From: Pseudomonadota bacterium
Lineage (GTDB): Bacteria > Pseudomonadota > Alphaproteobacteria > Rhodospirillales > Magnetospirillaceae
DNA length: 61,796 bases
Assembly (NCBI GenBank): GCA_021782815.1
Contig: JAJXUO010000014.1
Location: 1 to 61,796, forward strand
Direction of reading: 5' to 3'
The translations under genes and the position numbers were made by a program. The notes beneath the pieces were generated by a model, which was not told the DNA's origin, did no database searches, and was given only the letters and a program-made list of their open reading frames with translations. Position 1 is the stretch's first letter; each line of letters starts with the position of its first letter. Of the stretch, positions 42,578 through 52,069 are shown in pieces.

Positions 42578-43285
42578 ATGTCTTCAGGTCGAAAAGTTGC
42601 AATACTTCAATCAAATTATATCCCGTGGAAAGGGTATTTTGATTTTATTGCATCTGTTGATGAATTCATATTATTTGATGATATGCAATATACTAGAAGG
42701 GATTGGCGTAACAGAAATCAGATCAAGACCCCGCAGGGAGTTCAATGGATAACGGTTCCTGTATTAGTGAAGGGAAAATATTATCAGAAAATTAAAGAGA
42801 CAGAGATCGATGGAGATCATTGGTCTGAGTTGCATTGGAAATCATTATTTCAAAATTATCGTCGCTCCAGATATTTTGATGAAGTGGCATCGTGGCTTCA
42901 ACCGCTCTATCGCGAGTGGAACGGTAGTCTCTTATCCGATTTAAATAGGTATTTTATCGAGGCTATTTGTGGCTATCTTGGGATTACGACGAAAATTACA
43001 AATTCCTGGGATTATCCCCCTTTCGAAGGGGAGAACCGAACGGAAAGGCTGGCTTGGTTATGTGCTCAGGCTGGTGGAAATGAATATGTTTCCGGTCCGG
43101 CCGCAAAAAATTATATAGAAGAGAATGTGTTTGTTGATAAGGGTATAAAATTATCTTGGGCTGATTATTCTGGATACCCCGTCTATGATCAATTGTGGGG
43201 GGATTTCGTGCATGGAGTCAGTATTGTCGATTTGATCTTTAACTGTGGAAACAAATCTGGCTCCTACATGAAGTACGTGTGCTGA
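42578..43285 (+). CDS. WbqC-family protein
   Basis: This 235-residue protein matches the WbqC family: 'AILQSNYIPWKGYFDFI', 'FDDMQYTRRDWRNRNQIK', 'ITVPVLVKG' and 'YVSGPAAKNYIE'. WbqC proteins lie in O-antigen clusters, often beside WecE-type aminotransferases, and may act in amino-sugar acylation; their biochemistry is not settled. The gene is AT-rich compared with its neighbours. ATG at 42578; the stop overlaps the next start (TGATG). Confidence 0.88.
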   Translation: MSSGRKVAILQSNYIPWKGYFDFIASVDEFILFDDMQYTRRDWRNRNQIKTPQGVQWITVPVLVKGKYYQKIKETEIDGDHWSELHWKSLFQNYRRSRYFDEVASWLQPLYREWNGSLLSDLNRYFIEAICGYLGITTKITNSWDYPPFEGENRTERLAWLCAQAGGNEYVSGPAAKNYIEENVFVDKGIKLSWADYSGYPVYDQLWGDFVHGVSIVDLIFNCGNKSGSYMKYVC

Positions 43286-44220
43286 TGATGCTCTCTATCG
43301 TTGCCACTCTATATCGGTCTGAAACTCATCTCGTGGAGTTTCATGAAAGGACAAGTCGTGCGGCCAGCCGTTTGGCCGGGGATGAGTATGAAATCGTCCT
43401 CGTCAATGATGGCTCGCCGGATGGTAGCCTTGAGATGGCGGTGCGGATCGCCGCGGAAGATCCGCATGTGGTCGTGGTGGATCTGTCCCGCAATTTCGGC
43501 CATCACAAGGCCATGATGACGGGGCTGGCGCATGCCGTTGGCGATCTGATCTTCCTGATCGATAGCGATCTTGAGGAGGAGCCCGAGTGGCTGGAGGATT
43601 TCGCCGCCAGACTCGCCGCCGAGAAATGCGACGTGATCTTCGGCGTGCAGGAACAGCGCAAGGGCGGTTGGTTCGAACGGTGGTCCGGCCAATATTTTTA
43701 TCGGTATTTCCGTCTTTTAAGCGGTGTGGATCTTCCGGACAATCTGGTGACCGCCAGGCTGATGACGCGTCGCTATGTGGAGGCGCTGCTGCGGCATGGT
43801 GAGCGTGAAATCGTCATTGCCGGTTTGTGGGCAATTACCGGATTTGATCAGAGAAAACATGTTGTTAAGAAGCTTTCTCACAGCCAGACGACATACTCCA
43901 TATGGAGAAAGATATCGATATTTGTAAATGCGATTACGTCATTCAGCAGCATGCCGTTGTCTTTCATGTTCTATATTGGGGTGTTTATATTTATAACATC
44001 TCTTATTGTTGCTATTAATTTTGCTGCTCATTGGTTGTTCGCTAGCAGAACCATAAGCGGATGGACATCGTTGATTGTTTCGATATGGATCCTTGGGGGG
44101 ATTGTTATTTCCTTCATTGGTGTTGTTGGTATGTATGTGGGGAAAATATTTTCCGAAGTTAAGGCGCGCCCCTACACGATTGTCCGTCACGTCTATAGGT
44201 ATGAAAATGACAAAAATTAG
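43285..44220 (+). CDS. Membrane-anchored family 2 glycosyltransferase (DPM1/GtrB-like)
   Basis: This 311-residue protein has an N-terminal GT-A domain ('IVLVNDGSPDGS', 'VVVVDLSRNFGHHKAMMTG', the DxD-like 'FLIDSDLEEEPE') and two C-terminal membrane segments (about 223-250 and 262-290). This is the layout of GtrB/ArnC/polyprenyl-phosphate sugar synthases that load a sugar on undecaprenyl phosphate. Its ATG overlaps the wbqC stop. GC falls sharply after about nt 43840. Confidence 0.88.
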   Translation: MMLSIVATLYRSETHLVEFHERTSRAASRLAGDEYEIVLVNDGSPDGSLEMAVRIAAEDPHVVVVDLSRNFGHHKAMMTGLAHAVGDLIFLIDSDLEEEPEWLEDFAARLAAEKCDVIFGVQEQRKGGWFERWSGQYFYRYFRLLSGVDLPDNLVTARLMTRRYVEALLRHGEREIVIAGLWAITGFDQRKHVVKKLSHSQTTYSIWRKISIFVNAITSFSSMPLSFMFYIGVFIFITSLIVAINFAAHWLFASRTISGWTSLIVSIWILGGIVISFIGVVGMYVGKIFSEVKARPYTIVRHVYRYENDKN

Positions 44221-44899
44221 TGACGTGAAGCGTAAAAGCAAAAAGCTAATTATATTTGGTGTCGCCGATCAGGCGCAGCTTGCACATTATTATTTTTCCA
44301 GAGACAGCGAGTACGAAGTCGTTGCTTTTACTGTTGATGGGAAGTTTATGGATTCACATGAGTTTTGTGGTCTCCCTGTTTTTCCGTTTGAAGAAATTTC
44401 TGCGCATTATCCTGCCGAGAGTCATGATTTTTTTGTCGCCCTTGGCTATTCCCGGGTGAACCAATTGCGGAAGGAAAAATATCTGGCTGCAAAGGCAATG
44501 GGATACCGCTTGGCAAGCTATATCAGCCCTGGGGCGAGTATTCTTAACGACGGAGCGTTCGGGGATAATTGCTTTATCTTGGAAGATAATACAATCCAAC
44601 CGTTCGTAACGATCGGAAATAATGTTACCTTATGGAGCGGAAATCATATCGGCCATCACTCCAGCATCGGGGATCATTGCTTCGTCGCCTCCCATGTGGT
44701 CATTTCAGGGCGGGTGACGGTGGGGGAGGCCTGCTTTATCGGCGTGAACGCCACCTTACGGGATCATATCACCGTTGGGCCGCGTTGCGTCATTGGCGCC
44801 GGGACGCTGTTGCTGGGCGATGCGGATCCCGAAGGGGTTTACGTGGGGGAGGCCAGTCCGCGCGCCAAGGTGCCCTCTTCCAGATTGCGTGGGATCTGA
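44201..44899 (+). CDS. NeuD/PglD-like sugar O/N-acyltransferase
   Basis: This 232-residue protein has an N-terminal Rossmann-like domain ('LIIFGVADQAQLAHYYF') and a C-terminal left-handed beta-helix with hexapeptide repeats ('IGNNVTLWSGNHIGHHSSIG', 'VTVGEACFIGVNATL'). PglD/NeuD enzymes acetylate amino sugars or sialic acid. The WecE-type transaminase nearby suggests N-acylation of a 4-amino sugar, which is inference. It overlaps the preceding gene by 20 bases. Confidence 0.85.
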   Translation: MKMTKISDVKRKSKKLIIFGVADQAQLAHYYFSRDSEYEVVAFTVDGKFMDSHEFCGLPVFPFEEISAHYPAESHDFFVALGYSRVNQLRKEKYLAAKAMGYRLASYISPGASILNDGAFGDNCFILEDNTIQPFVTIGNNVTLWSGNHIGHHSSIGDHCFVASHVVISGRVTVGEACFIGVNATLRDHITVGPRCVIGAGTLLLGDADPEGVYVGEASPRAKVPSSRLRGI

Positions 44900-44905
44900 G
44901 GTGTG

Positions 44906-45817
44906 ATGATGGGGTGGAGAAAACTAGGGCATATTTTTTCCCCGTGCTCCAGGCATCCCAAGCTGATAAGCCATGCCGCCAATCCGCTGGCCGTCCCCTT
45001 GGACGGCGACGTTTTCCGTGTGTTTTACAGCGGCCGGGATCTGCAGAACCGTTCGTCCGTGGGCTATGTGGATATCGATATCGCCCGCCGCGCGGTGGTT
45101 TATGCCCACGAGACTCCCGTCTTCGAGCATGGTCCGGAGGGATCGTTCTATTCGCACGGCGTCAGCATCGGGAATTGCTACGCCGCGGGCGGGGGTGTCT
45201 ACATGCTTTTCATGGGCTGGCAGACCCCGGCTACCGGGCACTGGCGTGGTGATATCGGACGCTTGATCCTGGGGGAGGATTCCTCTTTGCGACTTGACGG
45301 AGAGCTCCCTTTCATGGGAGTGGACGCCGTCGATCCCGTCAGTCTGTCCTATCCGTGGGTCATGGCTGCCGATAACACTTATAAAATGTGGTATGGCTCC
45401 ACCGTTACCTGGGATGCCGGGAATGGGGAAATGCTGCATGTCCTTCAGTATGCGACGTCAGCCGATGGGCATGCCTGGACGAGACGAGGGCAGGCGGTGC
45501 CGCATCAGCTGGGGGTGGCGCAGGCCTTTTCCCGGCCCAGCGTGCTGCGCGGCGATAAGGGCTACGAGATGTGGTTTTCTTATCGCGGGGGCAATGGCCG
45601 AAAATACCGGATCGGCTACGCCACCAGCGAGACGGGGGAGAGTTGGCAGTTGCGCTTGCCGGATTGCGGGATTGATGTCTCGGAAACGGGATGGGATTCC
45701 GAGATGATCGAATATCCGTTTGTGTTCGAGCATAAAAGCGCGAGATATATGCTCTACAATGGAAATTCACACGGAAAAACCGGGTTCGGTTTGGCGATTT
45801 TGGAGTCATCGACGTGA
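44906..45817 (+). CDS. Five-bladed-propeller (GH43/GH32-like) protein
   Basis: This 303-residue protein has repeated propeller-type strands: 'VFRVFYSGRDLQNRSSVGYV', 'YKMWYGSTVTW', 'YEMWFSYRGG', 'RIGYATSETGESW' and 'YMLYNGNSHGKTGFGLA'. Together these form an arabinanase/levansucrase-like fold. No signal peptide is seen, so it is cytoplasmic. Such genes recur in O-antigen clusters, where they may act as sugar transferases or binding proteins rather than hydrolases. I do not assign catalytic residues. Three start codons lie together; the ATG at 44906 follows GAGG. Confidence 0.7.
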   Translation: MMGWRKLGHIFSPCSRHPKLISHAANPLAVPLDGDVFRVFYSGRDLQNRSSVGYVDIDIARRAVVYAHETPVFEHGPEGSFYSHGVSIGNCYAAGGGVYMLFMGWQTPATGHWRGDIGRLILGEDSSLRLDGELPFMGVDAVDPVSLSYPWVMAADNTYKMWYGSTVTWDAGNGEMLHVLQYATSADGHAWTRRGQAVPHQLGVAQAFSRPSVLRGDKGYEMWFSYRGGNGRKYRIGYATSETGESWQLRLPDCGIDVSETGWDSEMIEYPFVFEHKSARYMLYNGNSHGKTGFGLAILESST

Positions 45818-46662
45818 TGGATAAGAGCAGAATGGCATTTCTTGTTGGGATGCCGCGTGCCGCAACTACATTTTTATATCATAATTTCTCCCGTCATCCG
45901 GATATATTCATCCCGTTTCGCCGTAAAACGAACTATTTTAGTCTTCACTATGAAAATGGCGAAGATTATTTCTGGAATCATTTTTCTGATGTTCCCAATG
46001 AATCGATTGCCATCGATACGGAGACGTTGGCCTTCGTCAATCGTGATCTGCCGTCACCGCAACGTATTCATGCCTTTAATAAAGATGCGAAGGTGATTTT
46101 GTGTGTGCGCGATCCCGGGGATTGGGCTCTGTCTCTCTATCGGCAGATCTCCACGTTTGATGGGGCGATTCCGACATTCGAGCAATTTCTTTATGGGAAG
46201 TACACGCTGGTAGAGGATAACCAGGAACTTCTGTTCAATATGGGGCCTGGGGATATCGCTCGTCGGATTGAAGAGTACAAAACCCTTTTTCCCGATACAC
46301 TTCTTATTCTGAAATTCTCCGATGTCGTTAAATATCCTTTAGAGGCTTTGAGGAAAATAGAATCTCATATCGGCGTTAAGCCATTTTATAATGATGTAAA
46401 TATTGTAAATGATAAAATTAATTCAAGCGATAGGTCTCATTCTAAGCTTATAAACAAGATTTTGCGCAATGAATTTGTAATTAATATTATAAAGCTCTTG
46501 GTTCCAAGAGCTGGTGTTGTTTACATTCGTCTTGCGTTTGATCGGATTTCTGCTCGTTTTTCCGGGGGGCGGAAGGAGGGGGATGCGGGGCTTGGTGTCC
46601 TTCGGGATCTGGCGTCAGAATATTATTCTGATGATTCGCGTATTTTAAAAGAATACTTGTGA
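45817..46662 (+). CDS. Sulfotransferase family protein
   Basis: This 281-residue protein has the PAPS-binding pattern: the 5'-phosphosulfate loop 'VGMPRAATTFLYHNFSRHPD' and the 3'-phosphate motif in 'VILCVRDPGDWALSLYRQ'. It probably sulfates a sugar of the surface polysaccharide. The ATG overlaps the preceding stop (TGATG). The gene is AT-rich, mostly in its 3' third. Confidence 0.83.
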   Translation: MDKSRMAFLVGMPRAATTFLYHNFSRHPDIFIPFRRKTNYFSLHYENGEDYFWNHFSDVPNESIAIDTETLAFVNRDLPSPQRIHAFNKDAKVILCVRDPGDWALSLYRQISTFDGAIPTFEQFLYGKYTLVEDNQELLFNMGPGDIARRIEEYKTLFPDTLLILKFSDVVKYPLEALRKIESHIGVKPFYNDVNIVNDKINSSDRSHSKLINKILRNEFVINIIKLLVPRAGVVYIRLAFDRISARFSGGRKEGDAGLGVLRDLASEYYSDDSRILKEYL

Positions 46663-46693
46663 AATTTTTTATAAAATTTTTGGATTTAATGAA

Positions 46694-47221
46694 ATGACAA
46701 TGAGAAAATTTCTTGTAACGTCATACGGTTATTTTAATAATTTACTATTTATTTTTCTTGATATTATGCCATACCCGATTAGGCTTGTTTTCTTGAAATT
46801 AATTCTCAAGAAAATAGGATCTAATGTTCTTGTTGATTATGGTTGTTATCTGCGTTATCCGTGGCGTATTTCCATCGGATCGAATGTTTCCTTAAACCGA
46901 GGGTGCAAAATTTACCCCTCCATACATGTTGATGGGGCGGAGATCATCATCGGAAACAATGTCGCGCTTGGGCCTGGCGTGACATTGTTGGGAGCTGGTC
47001 ACGATTATTCCTCCTTATCCCTGCCCGATACGGGGCACACGATTCGGATTTCGGATTATGTATGGATCGGCGGCGGGGCGACGATTTTGGAGGGGGTCAC
47101 CATCGGGGAGGGGGCGATCGTTGCCGCGGCTGCGGTCGTCACAAAAGATGTCGCTCCCTACACGGTTGTTGCAGGGATTCCGGCTAAGATGATATCGATT
47201 CGAGAAATCACAAAACAATGA
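46694..47221 (+). CDS. Hexapeptide-repeat acyltransferase (CysE/LacA/NodL type)
   Basis: This 175-residue protein has an N-terminal helical part and then the left-handed beta-helix: 'ISIGSNVSLNRGCKIYPS', 'IIIGNNVALGPGVTLLGAGH' (catalytic-type His), 'VWIGGGATILEGVTIGEGAI' and 'VVTKDVAPYTVVAGIPAK'. It probably O-acetylates a glycan or lipid-linked sugar. It is AT-rich at the 5' end and GC-rich at the 3' end. Confidence 0.87.
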   Translation: MTMRKFLVTSYGYFNNLLFIFLDIMPYPIRLVFLKLILKKIGSNVLVDYGCYLRYPWRISIGSNVSLNRGCKIYPSIHVDGAEIIIGNNVALGPGVTLLGAGHDYSSLSLPDTGHTIRISDYVWIGGGATILEGVTIGEGAIVAAAAVVTKDVAPYTVVAGIPAKMISIREITKQ

Positions 47222-47283
47222 ATGCTGCGTCATAATGGCGCGTAATATTGTTTTGTTTATATCTATTGTCTGTGGGTTTCCAG

Positions 47284-48978
47284 ATGAAACGTCTATATTT
47301 TTTTCATGAAATATCTGGATCGAAACTTAGGGTGATTTTTTATGTTATGTTTTCTGTGTGTATTTTAACTATTGGTGGGGCGATGCTGTGGCAGTGGCAC
47401 GCTCTTCCAATCTACCCCGATGAAATCGCCTATCGGCTGATCGGTGCCCGCGCCTGGCGGGATGGGCCCTTTCAGCGCAGTCTTTTTATTTTATGCAATG
47501 GGGATTACCAACGCATTTCCTGGCTGTATCGGCCTGCCGCTTGGCTGTTCAGCCAATATGATCGCTTTGTCGCCCCCCATGAGGTGCGAAATGGTGTGAT
47601 GCTGATCAGTGGGGGAGTGCTGCCGGCAGCCCTGTGGTTGGGGTGGAGCCGGCGTCATATTGTATCCGCCGTCGCGATCCTGGGCGGGTTTATCGGCACG
47701 ACCGGGGCGGTTTTGGTCATGGCGCGCCCCGAAATTTTGCTGCTTCTCAATGTCGCCTTGGTCATGGTCGCCCTTGCCGTGCCCGAAAGGGGACGCAAGG
47801 CCTATGTTCTGCCCCTTGCCTTGGGGGTATGGGGGAGTTTTTATCTATCAAGCTATGTGCATTTGCAGGGATTGATACTCTTCCCGCTCACATTCTACGC
47901 TCTGCTTTTTCTGGCAAGCGAGTGGCTATCGTTTCCCATGGCCTTCCTCGCGGCGTCGGCGGTTGTTGCCCCCCTGGTGCCCTTCGGTGTGATGCTGCAT
48001 CACGGAGCGTGCACGGGCTATCCGGGGATTTCAGCCCTCCGTGATTCGTTGGCATTTCATTTCGCGGATCTGCAGAGGGAGGGGGGTGGCAGTTTTGCCG
48101 TCAATAAGGTCAGACTATTAATTGAAAATATTAGTTATATGTCTGGGGGTGTCAGGCGTGTTCCGTATGTGCCGAATGTCAATATGAAGGGGGCTGACTT
48201 TTTTCTGCGCAACTCGGATAATTTTATACTTTATTCTGTTTTTCTAATCGTTGTATCGAGTCTTTTATTCTCATTGTATGGCGTTATGAGAGTTTTGTTT
48301 TCGGCTGCCCGCGGGGGAGGGGGGCGTTCAATCGCGGACACACTCCTTTCTAACAGATTATCTATTTCCGCCGTTTTGCTGACGTTTCCCGTCTATGCTC
48401 TTTGGGTTTATGACGCTCAAAATGCTTTCTATCGCTCTGCTGTTTTTATGGCCCTGTTATCCTGCGCAATGGTTATGGGTTTGGCTGATTTGAAGGGGCA
48501 TTGGAGGCTTCTGAGCTGGCCGGTGGCGGCCCTTTTTCTGCTGACGGCAGGGGCGTGTTATCGGGCGAATGCAAGCCTGTTTGTGCCGGCTATTGCCGAA
48601 TACGAACAAGGGGGAAGCCTCTCCTTGTTCCATGACTGGCAGGCGGTTTCCGGCGATATCGCCGCGTTGAGTCGGGAAACCGTGCCTCCGTTAAATGCAG
48701 GCGGCCTTGTGATCGATGATTTGACCTATAGCGCCTTACGGAACCGGCCCAACCTCACGCCGATCACCTATCTTGGCCTGCAAATCCTGCTTACGCATCT
48801 CAGTGCCTGGTCGATTGTCGACGGGCAACGGCTGAATGGGGTGATTGCCCGCTGTTCCCTGATGGAAACGTGGCATATCCCGACACCGCACCGGCGTGGA
48901 GAAATTTGCGCCGTCTCCAGGGAAGAATGGCGGGATACGCTGTCTGGGCTGCATAAGGGCGGCAAGGATGCGCCGTGA
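47284..48978 (+). CDS. Multi-pass membrane protein, probable GT-C glycosyltransferase
   Basis: This 564-residue protein has about 10-12 hydrophobic segments. After the first (about 17-38) comes 'LPIYPDEIAYRLIGARAW', where the Asp-Glu pair fits the first periplasmic-loop acidic motif of GT-C enzymes such as ArnT. A larger soluble tail with Cys and Trp lies near the C-terminus. It may add a polyprenyl-linked sugar in the periplasm, perhaps one loaded by the GtrB-like enzyme. A polysaccharide polymerase is the alternative. The start at 47284 is chosen by ATG availability. Confidence 0.6.
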   Translation: MKRLYFFHEISGSKLRVIFYVMFSVCILTIGGAMLWQWHALPIYPDEIAYRLIGARAWRDGPFQRSLFILCNGDYQRISWLYRPAAWLFSQYDRFVAPHEVRNGVMLISGGVLPAALWLGWSRRHIVSAVAILGGFIGTTGAVLVMARPEILLLLNVALVMVALAVPERGRKAYVLPLALGVWGSFYLSSYVHLQGLILFPLTFYALLFLASEWLSFPMAFLAASAVVAPLVPFGVMLHHGACTGYPGISALRDSLAFHFADLQREGGGSFAVNKVRLLIENISYMSGGVRRVPYVPNVNMKGADFFLRNSDNFILYSVFLIVVSSLLFSLYGVMRVLFSAARGGGGRSIADTLLSNRLSISAVLLTFPVYALWVYDAQNAFYRSAVFMALLSCAMVMGLADLKGHWRLLSWPVAALFLLTAGACYRANASLFVPAIAEYEQGGSLSLFHDWQAVSGDIAALSRETVPPLNAGGLVIDDLTYSALRNRPNLTPITYLGLQILLTHLSAWSIVDGQRLNGVIARCSLMETWHIPTPHRRGEICAVSREEWRDTLSGLHKGGKDAP

Positions 48979-49090
48979 GACGTGATGCCGAAACCGCCCG
49001 ACGGGCAAGGCTAGTTCTTGCCCGGGGCCGCGTCTGTCGCTAGCCTGCGCACGCGGCCCGCCGGACGTGGGCTTTGGGCAAGGACATGGC

Positions 49091-50932
49091 ATGTTCGGTA
49101 TTCTGCGGAAATTTCTCTCCCTGTTCGGAGAGGGCTTTTATAAATCCATCTTCATCGTCTTCCTGGCCGATGTGTTGAATGGTGCCCTGGAACTGATGGG
49201 GGTGTTGCTGATCTTTCCGCTGATGACCCTGGTGGATGATCCCGGCGCCACGCGCACCCGGCCCGCCTTGTCCTGGCTGTACCGATTGATGGGGGAACCG
49301 GACCCGCGATACGTCGTTCTGGCCGTCAGCCTGGCCATTGCCGGCGTCTATCTGTTCCGTTCCTTCGTGCAGGTCGGCGTTCTCAACATGGAAAACCATG
49401 TGCTGTCGCGTTGGAAAAACGTGATCTGCTGCCGGTTGTTCAAAGCCTATATGGTGGCGCCCTACACCTTTCATGTGCAGAGAAATTCGTCTGTTTCCAT
49501 CGATACTTTGTCTTATGTCGTAGTCACGGCGATCAATAATTATATTTTCAGGGCCATTTTATTTTTCTCGAATATCGTTGTCGCGGTTTTCCTTCTTGGT
49601 TTTCTGTTTTTTACGCATCCCGTTGTGTCGGTGGTGGTGGGGGGGCTGTTCTACACCTTCTTCAAGCTGCAAAAGCGCTTTATCAACAAGCGGGTGGCGG
49701 GCTATAGCCACGAGATGGTGGTGCAAAGCCAGAAAAACATGTCGGCCCTGCAACAGGGCATCGCCGCCTACCGCGAAACCAAGATCAATCTGAAGGAGGC
49801 CTATTTCACCCGCATGTTCTCCGAGGCCAATCGCCAGGTGATGGAGATCGATGGGCGGATCATGTTCTACAACATGCTGCCGGTGGCCGGCACCGAGTTG
49901 ATCCTGATCTCCATCATGATCGTGGCCTTCAACATGATCATGTTTTCCAGCACGCCGCATCAGTCGGTGGCGGTCAGTCTGGCCGGACTGGTGATGACGG
50001 TGTTTCGCATGGTGCCGGTGATCAACCGCAGCCTCACCTCGCTGTCGGCGATGAATGCCACGGCCGAACTGGTGAATACCCTGATGAGCGAGGCTGAAAC
50101 GGTGGGCTATGCGGCGGTTGATGAAAACGATGCCCTTTGGTCGGGCGAGCAGCGCGTTTCCCCCCTGGTGATCGAACGGCAGCTGGCTTTGCGCGATCTG
50201 ACCTTTTCCTATCCGGGCAGCGATGCGCCGTCGCTGGATCATGTCAGCCTGACCATTCCCCAGGGGGAATTTCTGGGGGTGATCGGCGCGTCCGGGGCCG
50301 GAAAAAGCACGTTGATCGGTGTGTTGCTGGGATTCCTCCCGGTGCCGGAGGGCAGCTTCGTCGTTGATGACCGTTCGATCGATCACGATGCGATCCGCTC
50401 CTGGCGCCAGGCTATCGGTTTCGTCGATCAGCAGGCCTTCATCTTCGACGGCAGCATCCGTGAAAATGTGGCTTTCGGCGTGCCTGTGGGCGAGATCGAC
50501 GATGCCCAGGTCACGCGGGCGCTGCAGCTGGCGGAGCTGTGGGATTTCGTCTGTGGACTGGAGGCCGGAGCCGGAAGTCCTGCCGGCGAAAACGGCAAGC
50601 TTCTGTCGGGCGGCCAGCGCCAGCGCCTGGTTTTGGCCCGTGCGCTCTATAAAAATCCCAGCATCCTCATTCTCGACGAAGCCACCTCGGCTCTCGATGT
50701 GGAAACGGAATACCGCATCTCGGAAACCATCCGCGCCTTGAAAGGGCGTGTGACCATCATCGCCATTGCGCATCGCCTGTCGACTCTGCGCACCTGCGAT
50801 CGGCTGGTGGTGATGGAGCAGGGCAGGATTGTGGAAAGCGGAGATTTTGATACACTGATGCGCACCAGTGACCGGTTTCAAGCCGTGGTGCAGATGTCCA
50901 ACATCACCACCGAATCCGGGTCGGCTGTTTGA
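49091..50932 (+). CDS. ABC transporter, PglK/MsbA-like lipid-linked glycan flippase
   Basis: This 613-residue half-transporter has an N-terminal six-helix membrane domain and a C-terminal NBD with intact motifs: Walker A 'GASGAGKST' at about 399, signature 'LSGGQRQR' at about 505, Walker B 'ILILDEATSALD', and the H-loop His in 'IAIAHRLSTL'. In a polysaccharide cluster without a visible Wzx, a PglK-type flippase role for lipid-linked oligosaccharide is likely. It also contrasts with the degenerate double exporter at 8037. AAGGA precedes the ATG. Confidence 0.85.
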   Translation: MFGILRKFLSLFGEGFYKSIFIVFLADVLNGALELMGVLLIFPLMTLVDDPGATRTRPALSWLYRLMGEPDPRYVVLAVSLAIAGVYLFRSFVQVGVLNMENHVLSRWKNVICCRLFKAYMVAPYTFHVQRNSSVSIDTLSYVVVTAINNYIFRAILFFSNIVVAVFLLGFLFFTHPVVSVVVGGLFYTFFKLQKRFINKRVAGYSHEMVVQSQKNMSALQQGIAAYRETKINLKEAYFTRMFSEANRQVMEIDGRIMFYNMLPVAGTELILISIMIVAFNMIMFSSTPHQSVAVSLAGLVMTVFRMVPVINRSLTSLSAMNATAELVNTLMSEAETVGYAAVDENDALWSGEQRVSPLVIERQLALRDLTFSYPGSDAPSLDHVSLTIPQGEFLGVIGASGAGKSTLIGVLLGFLPVPEGSFVVDDRSIDHDAIRSWRQAIGFVDQQAFIFDGSIRENVAFGVPVGEIDDAQVTRALQLAELWDFVCGLEAGAGSPAGENGKLLSGGQRQRLVLARALYKNPSILILDEATSALDVETEYRISETIRALKGRVTIIAIAHRLSTLRTCDRLVVMEQGRIVESGDFDTLMRTSDRFQAVVQMSNITTESGSAV

Positions 50933-50946
50933 GACCGGGGGAGGGG

Positions 50947-52038
50947 ATGCGAGAGTTGCAGGACGATCAGGATGTGGCTGTGTTTCCCGATGATTCCCGC
51001 CATCCTTATTATATCGTCGCGCCGCCCTATACCCGCTTTTCGGCTGGTGTGAAAAGTCTGCATCTGCTCTGCCATAACCTGAACAGATGCGGCTATCAGG
51101 CTTTCATGGTGATCGATCCTGATCTGCCGGAGGGCGTTCCCGCTTTAAGCCCCAGCCTGACGACGCCTCGTCTGACGCAGGATCTGGCCGATGCGCACTT
51201 AAGCGCCGGACGCCAGCCCATCGTCGTGTATCCGGAGGTGATTCCCGGCAATCCCATGAACGCGTCCGTCGTGGTGCGTTACGTGTTGAATTTTCCCGGC
51301 CTCTTGGGAGGGGATAAAACCTATGCGCCGGACGAGATTGTGTTCGGCTACTCTGCGGTTTTAGCCGAGGCGGCTGGGTATCCGGAGAATGTGCTGTTTA
51401 TCCCCACGTCCAATTCCCGGATCTTTCATCCGCCCGAAACCGAGAGAGCACGGTCCGGAACCTGTTTTTATGCCAAAAAATACCAACTTCTGCATCCGGG
51501 CAGCCTATTGCCGCAAACGCGTGCGAGTTTGGAGATCACGAAAGAGCAAAGCCCCGAGGAAATGGCTGAAATTTTCTCCCGGTGTGAGCTGATTTACTGC
51601 TACGAAAACACGGCCGTCGCTCTCGAGGCCGCCTTATGCGGTTGTCCTGCGGTTTTCTTGCCGAATGAACATCTGACGGACATCATTGGAGCCAAGGAAT
51701 TGGGGGCCGATGGTTTTGCTTGGGGAGATGCCCCAGGTGAAATCGAACGAGCAAAGGCGACGGTCGGGCGTGTTGCTGAAAATTATCGTTCTTCTGAAAA
51801 ATTATTTTGGAAACATTTGGAGAATTTTATTTCTAAAACGCAGAAGGTTGCATCTGAATGCGCACCTGTGAATTCTATTATATTGCCGTCTATTAAGAAG
51901 TCAAAATACAGAATTTTTTTTGAGACTGTAAATTCTAAGATCCGGTCCCAGCTTTGGAAAAATAGGGGTTATTTTTTTTCTAAAATATTTAAAATAATAA
52001 AAAGTGATGGAGTTCTGGGGTTGATCAGGCGAATTTAG
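50947..52038 (+). CDS. Putative glycosyltransferase, poorly characterised
   Basis: This 363-residue protein is GT-B-like in pattern: an N-terminal 'PYTRFSAGVKSLHLLCHNLN' and a C-terminal 'IFSRCELIYCYENTAVALEAALCGCPAVFLPNEHLTD'-type donor region (glutamates followed by small residues). No exact family is recognised. GGGGGAGGGG upstream decides the ATG at 50947. The last 250 bases are very AT-rich and encode a basic, aromatic tail that may bind the membrane. Confidence 0.6.
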   Translation: MRELQDDQDVAVFPDDSRHPYYIVAPPYTRFSAGVKSLHLLCHNLNRCGYQAFMVIDPDLPEGVPALSPSLTTPRLTQDLADAHLSAGRQPIVVYPEVIPGNPMNASVVVRYVLNFPGLLGGDKTYAPDEIVFGYSAVLAEAAGYPENVLFIPTSNSRIFHPPETERARSGTCFYAKKYQLLHPGSLLPQTRASLEITKEQSPEEMAEIFSRCELIYCYENTAVALEAALCGCPAVFLPNEHLTDIIGAKELGADGFAWGDAPGEIERAKATVGRVAENYRSSEKLFWKHLENFISKTQKVASECAPVNSIILPSIKKSKYRIFFETVNSKIRSQLWKNRGYFFSKIFKIIKSDGVLGLIRRI

Positions 52039-52069
52039 TTTATTTATCTTTTTTCGTGAGGGTTCGTGA

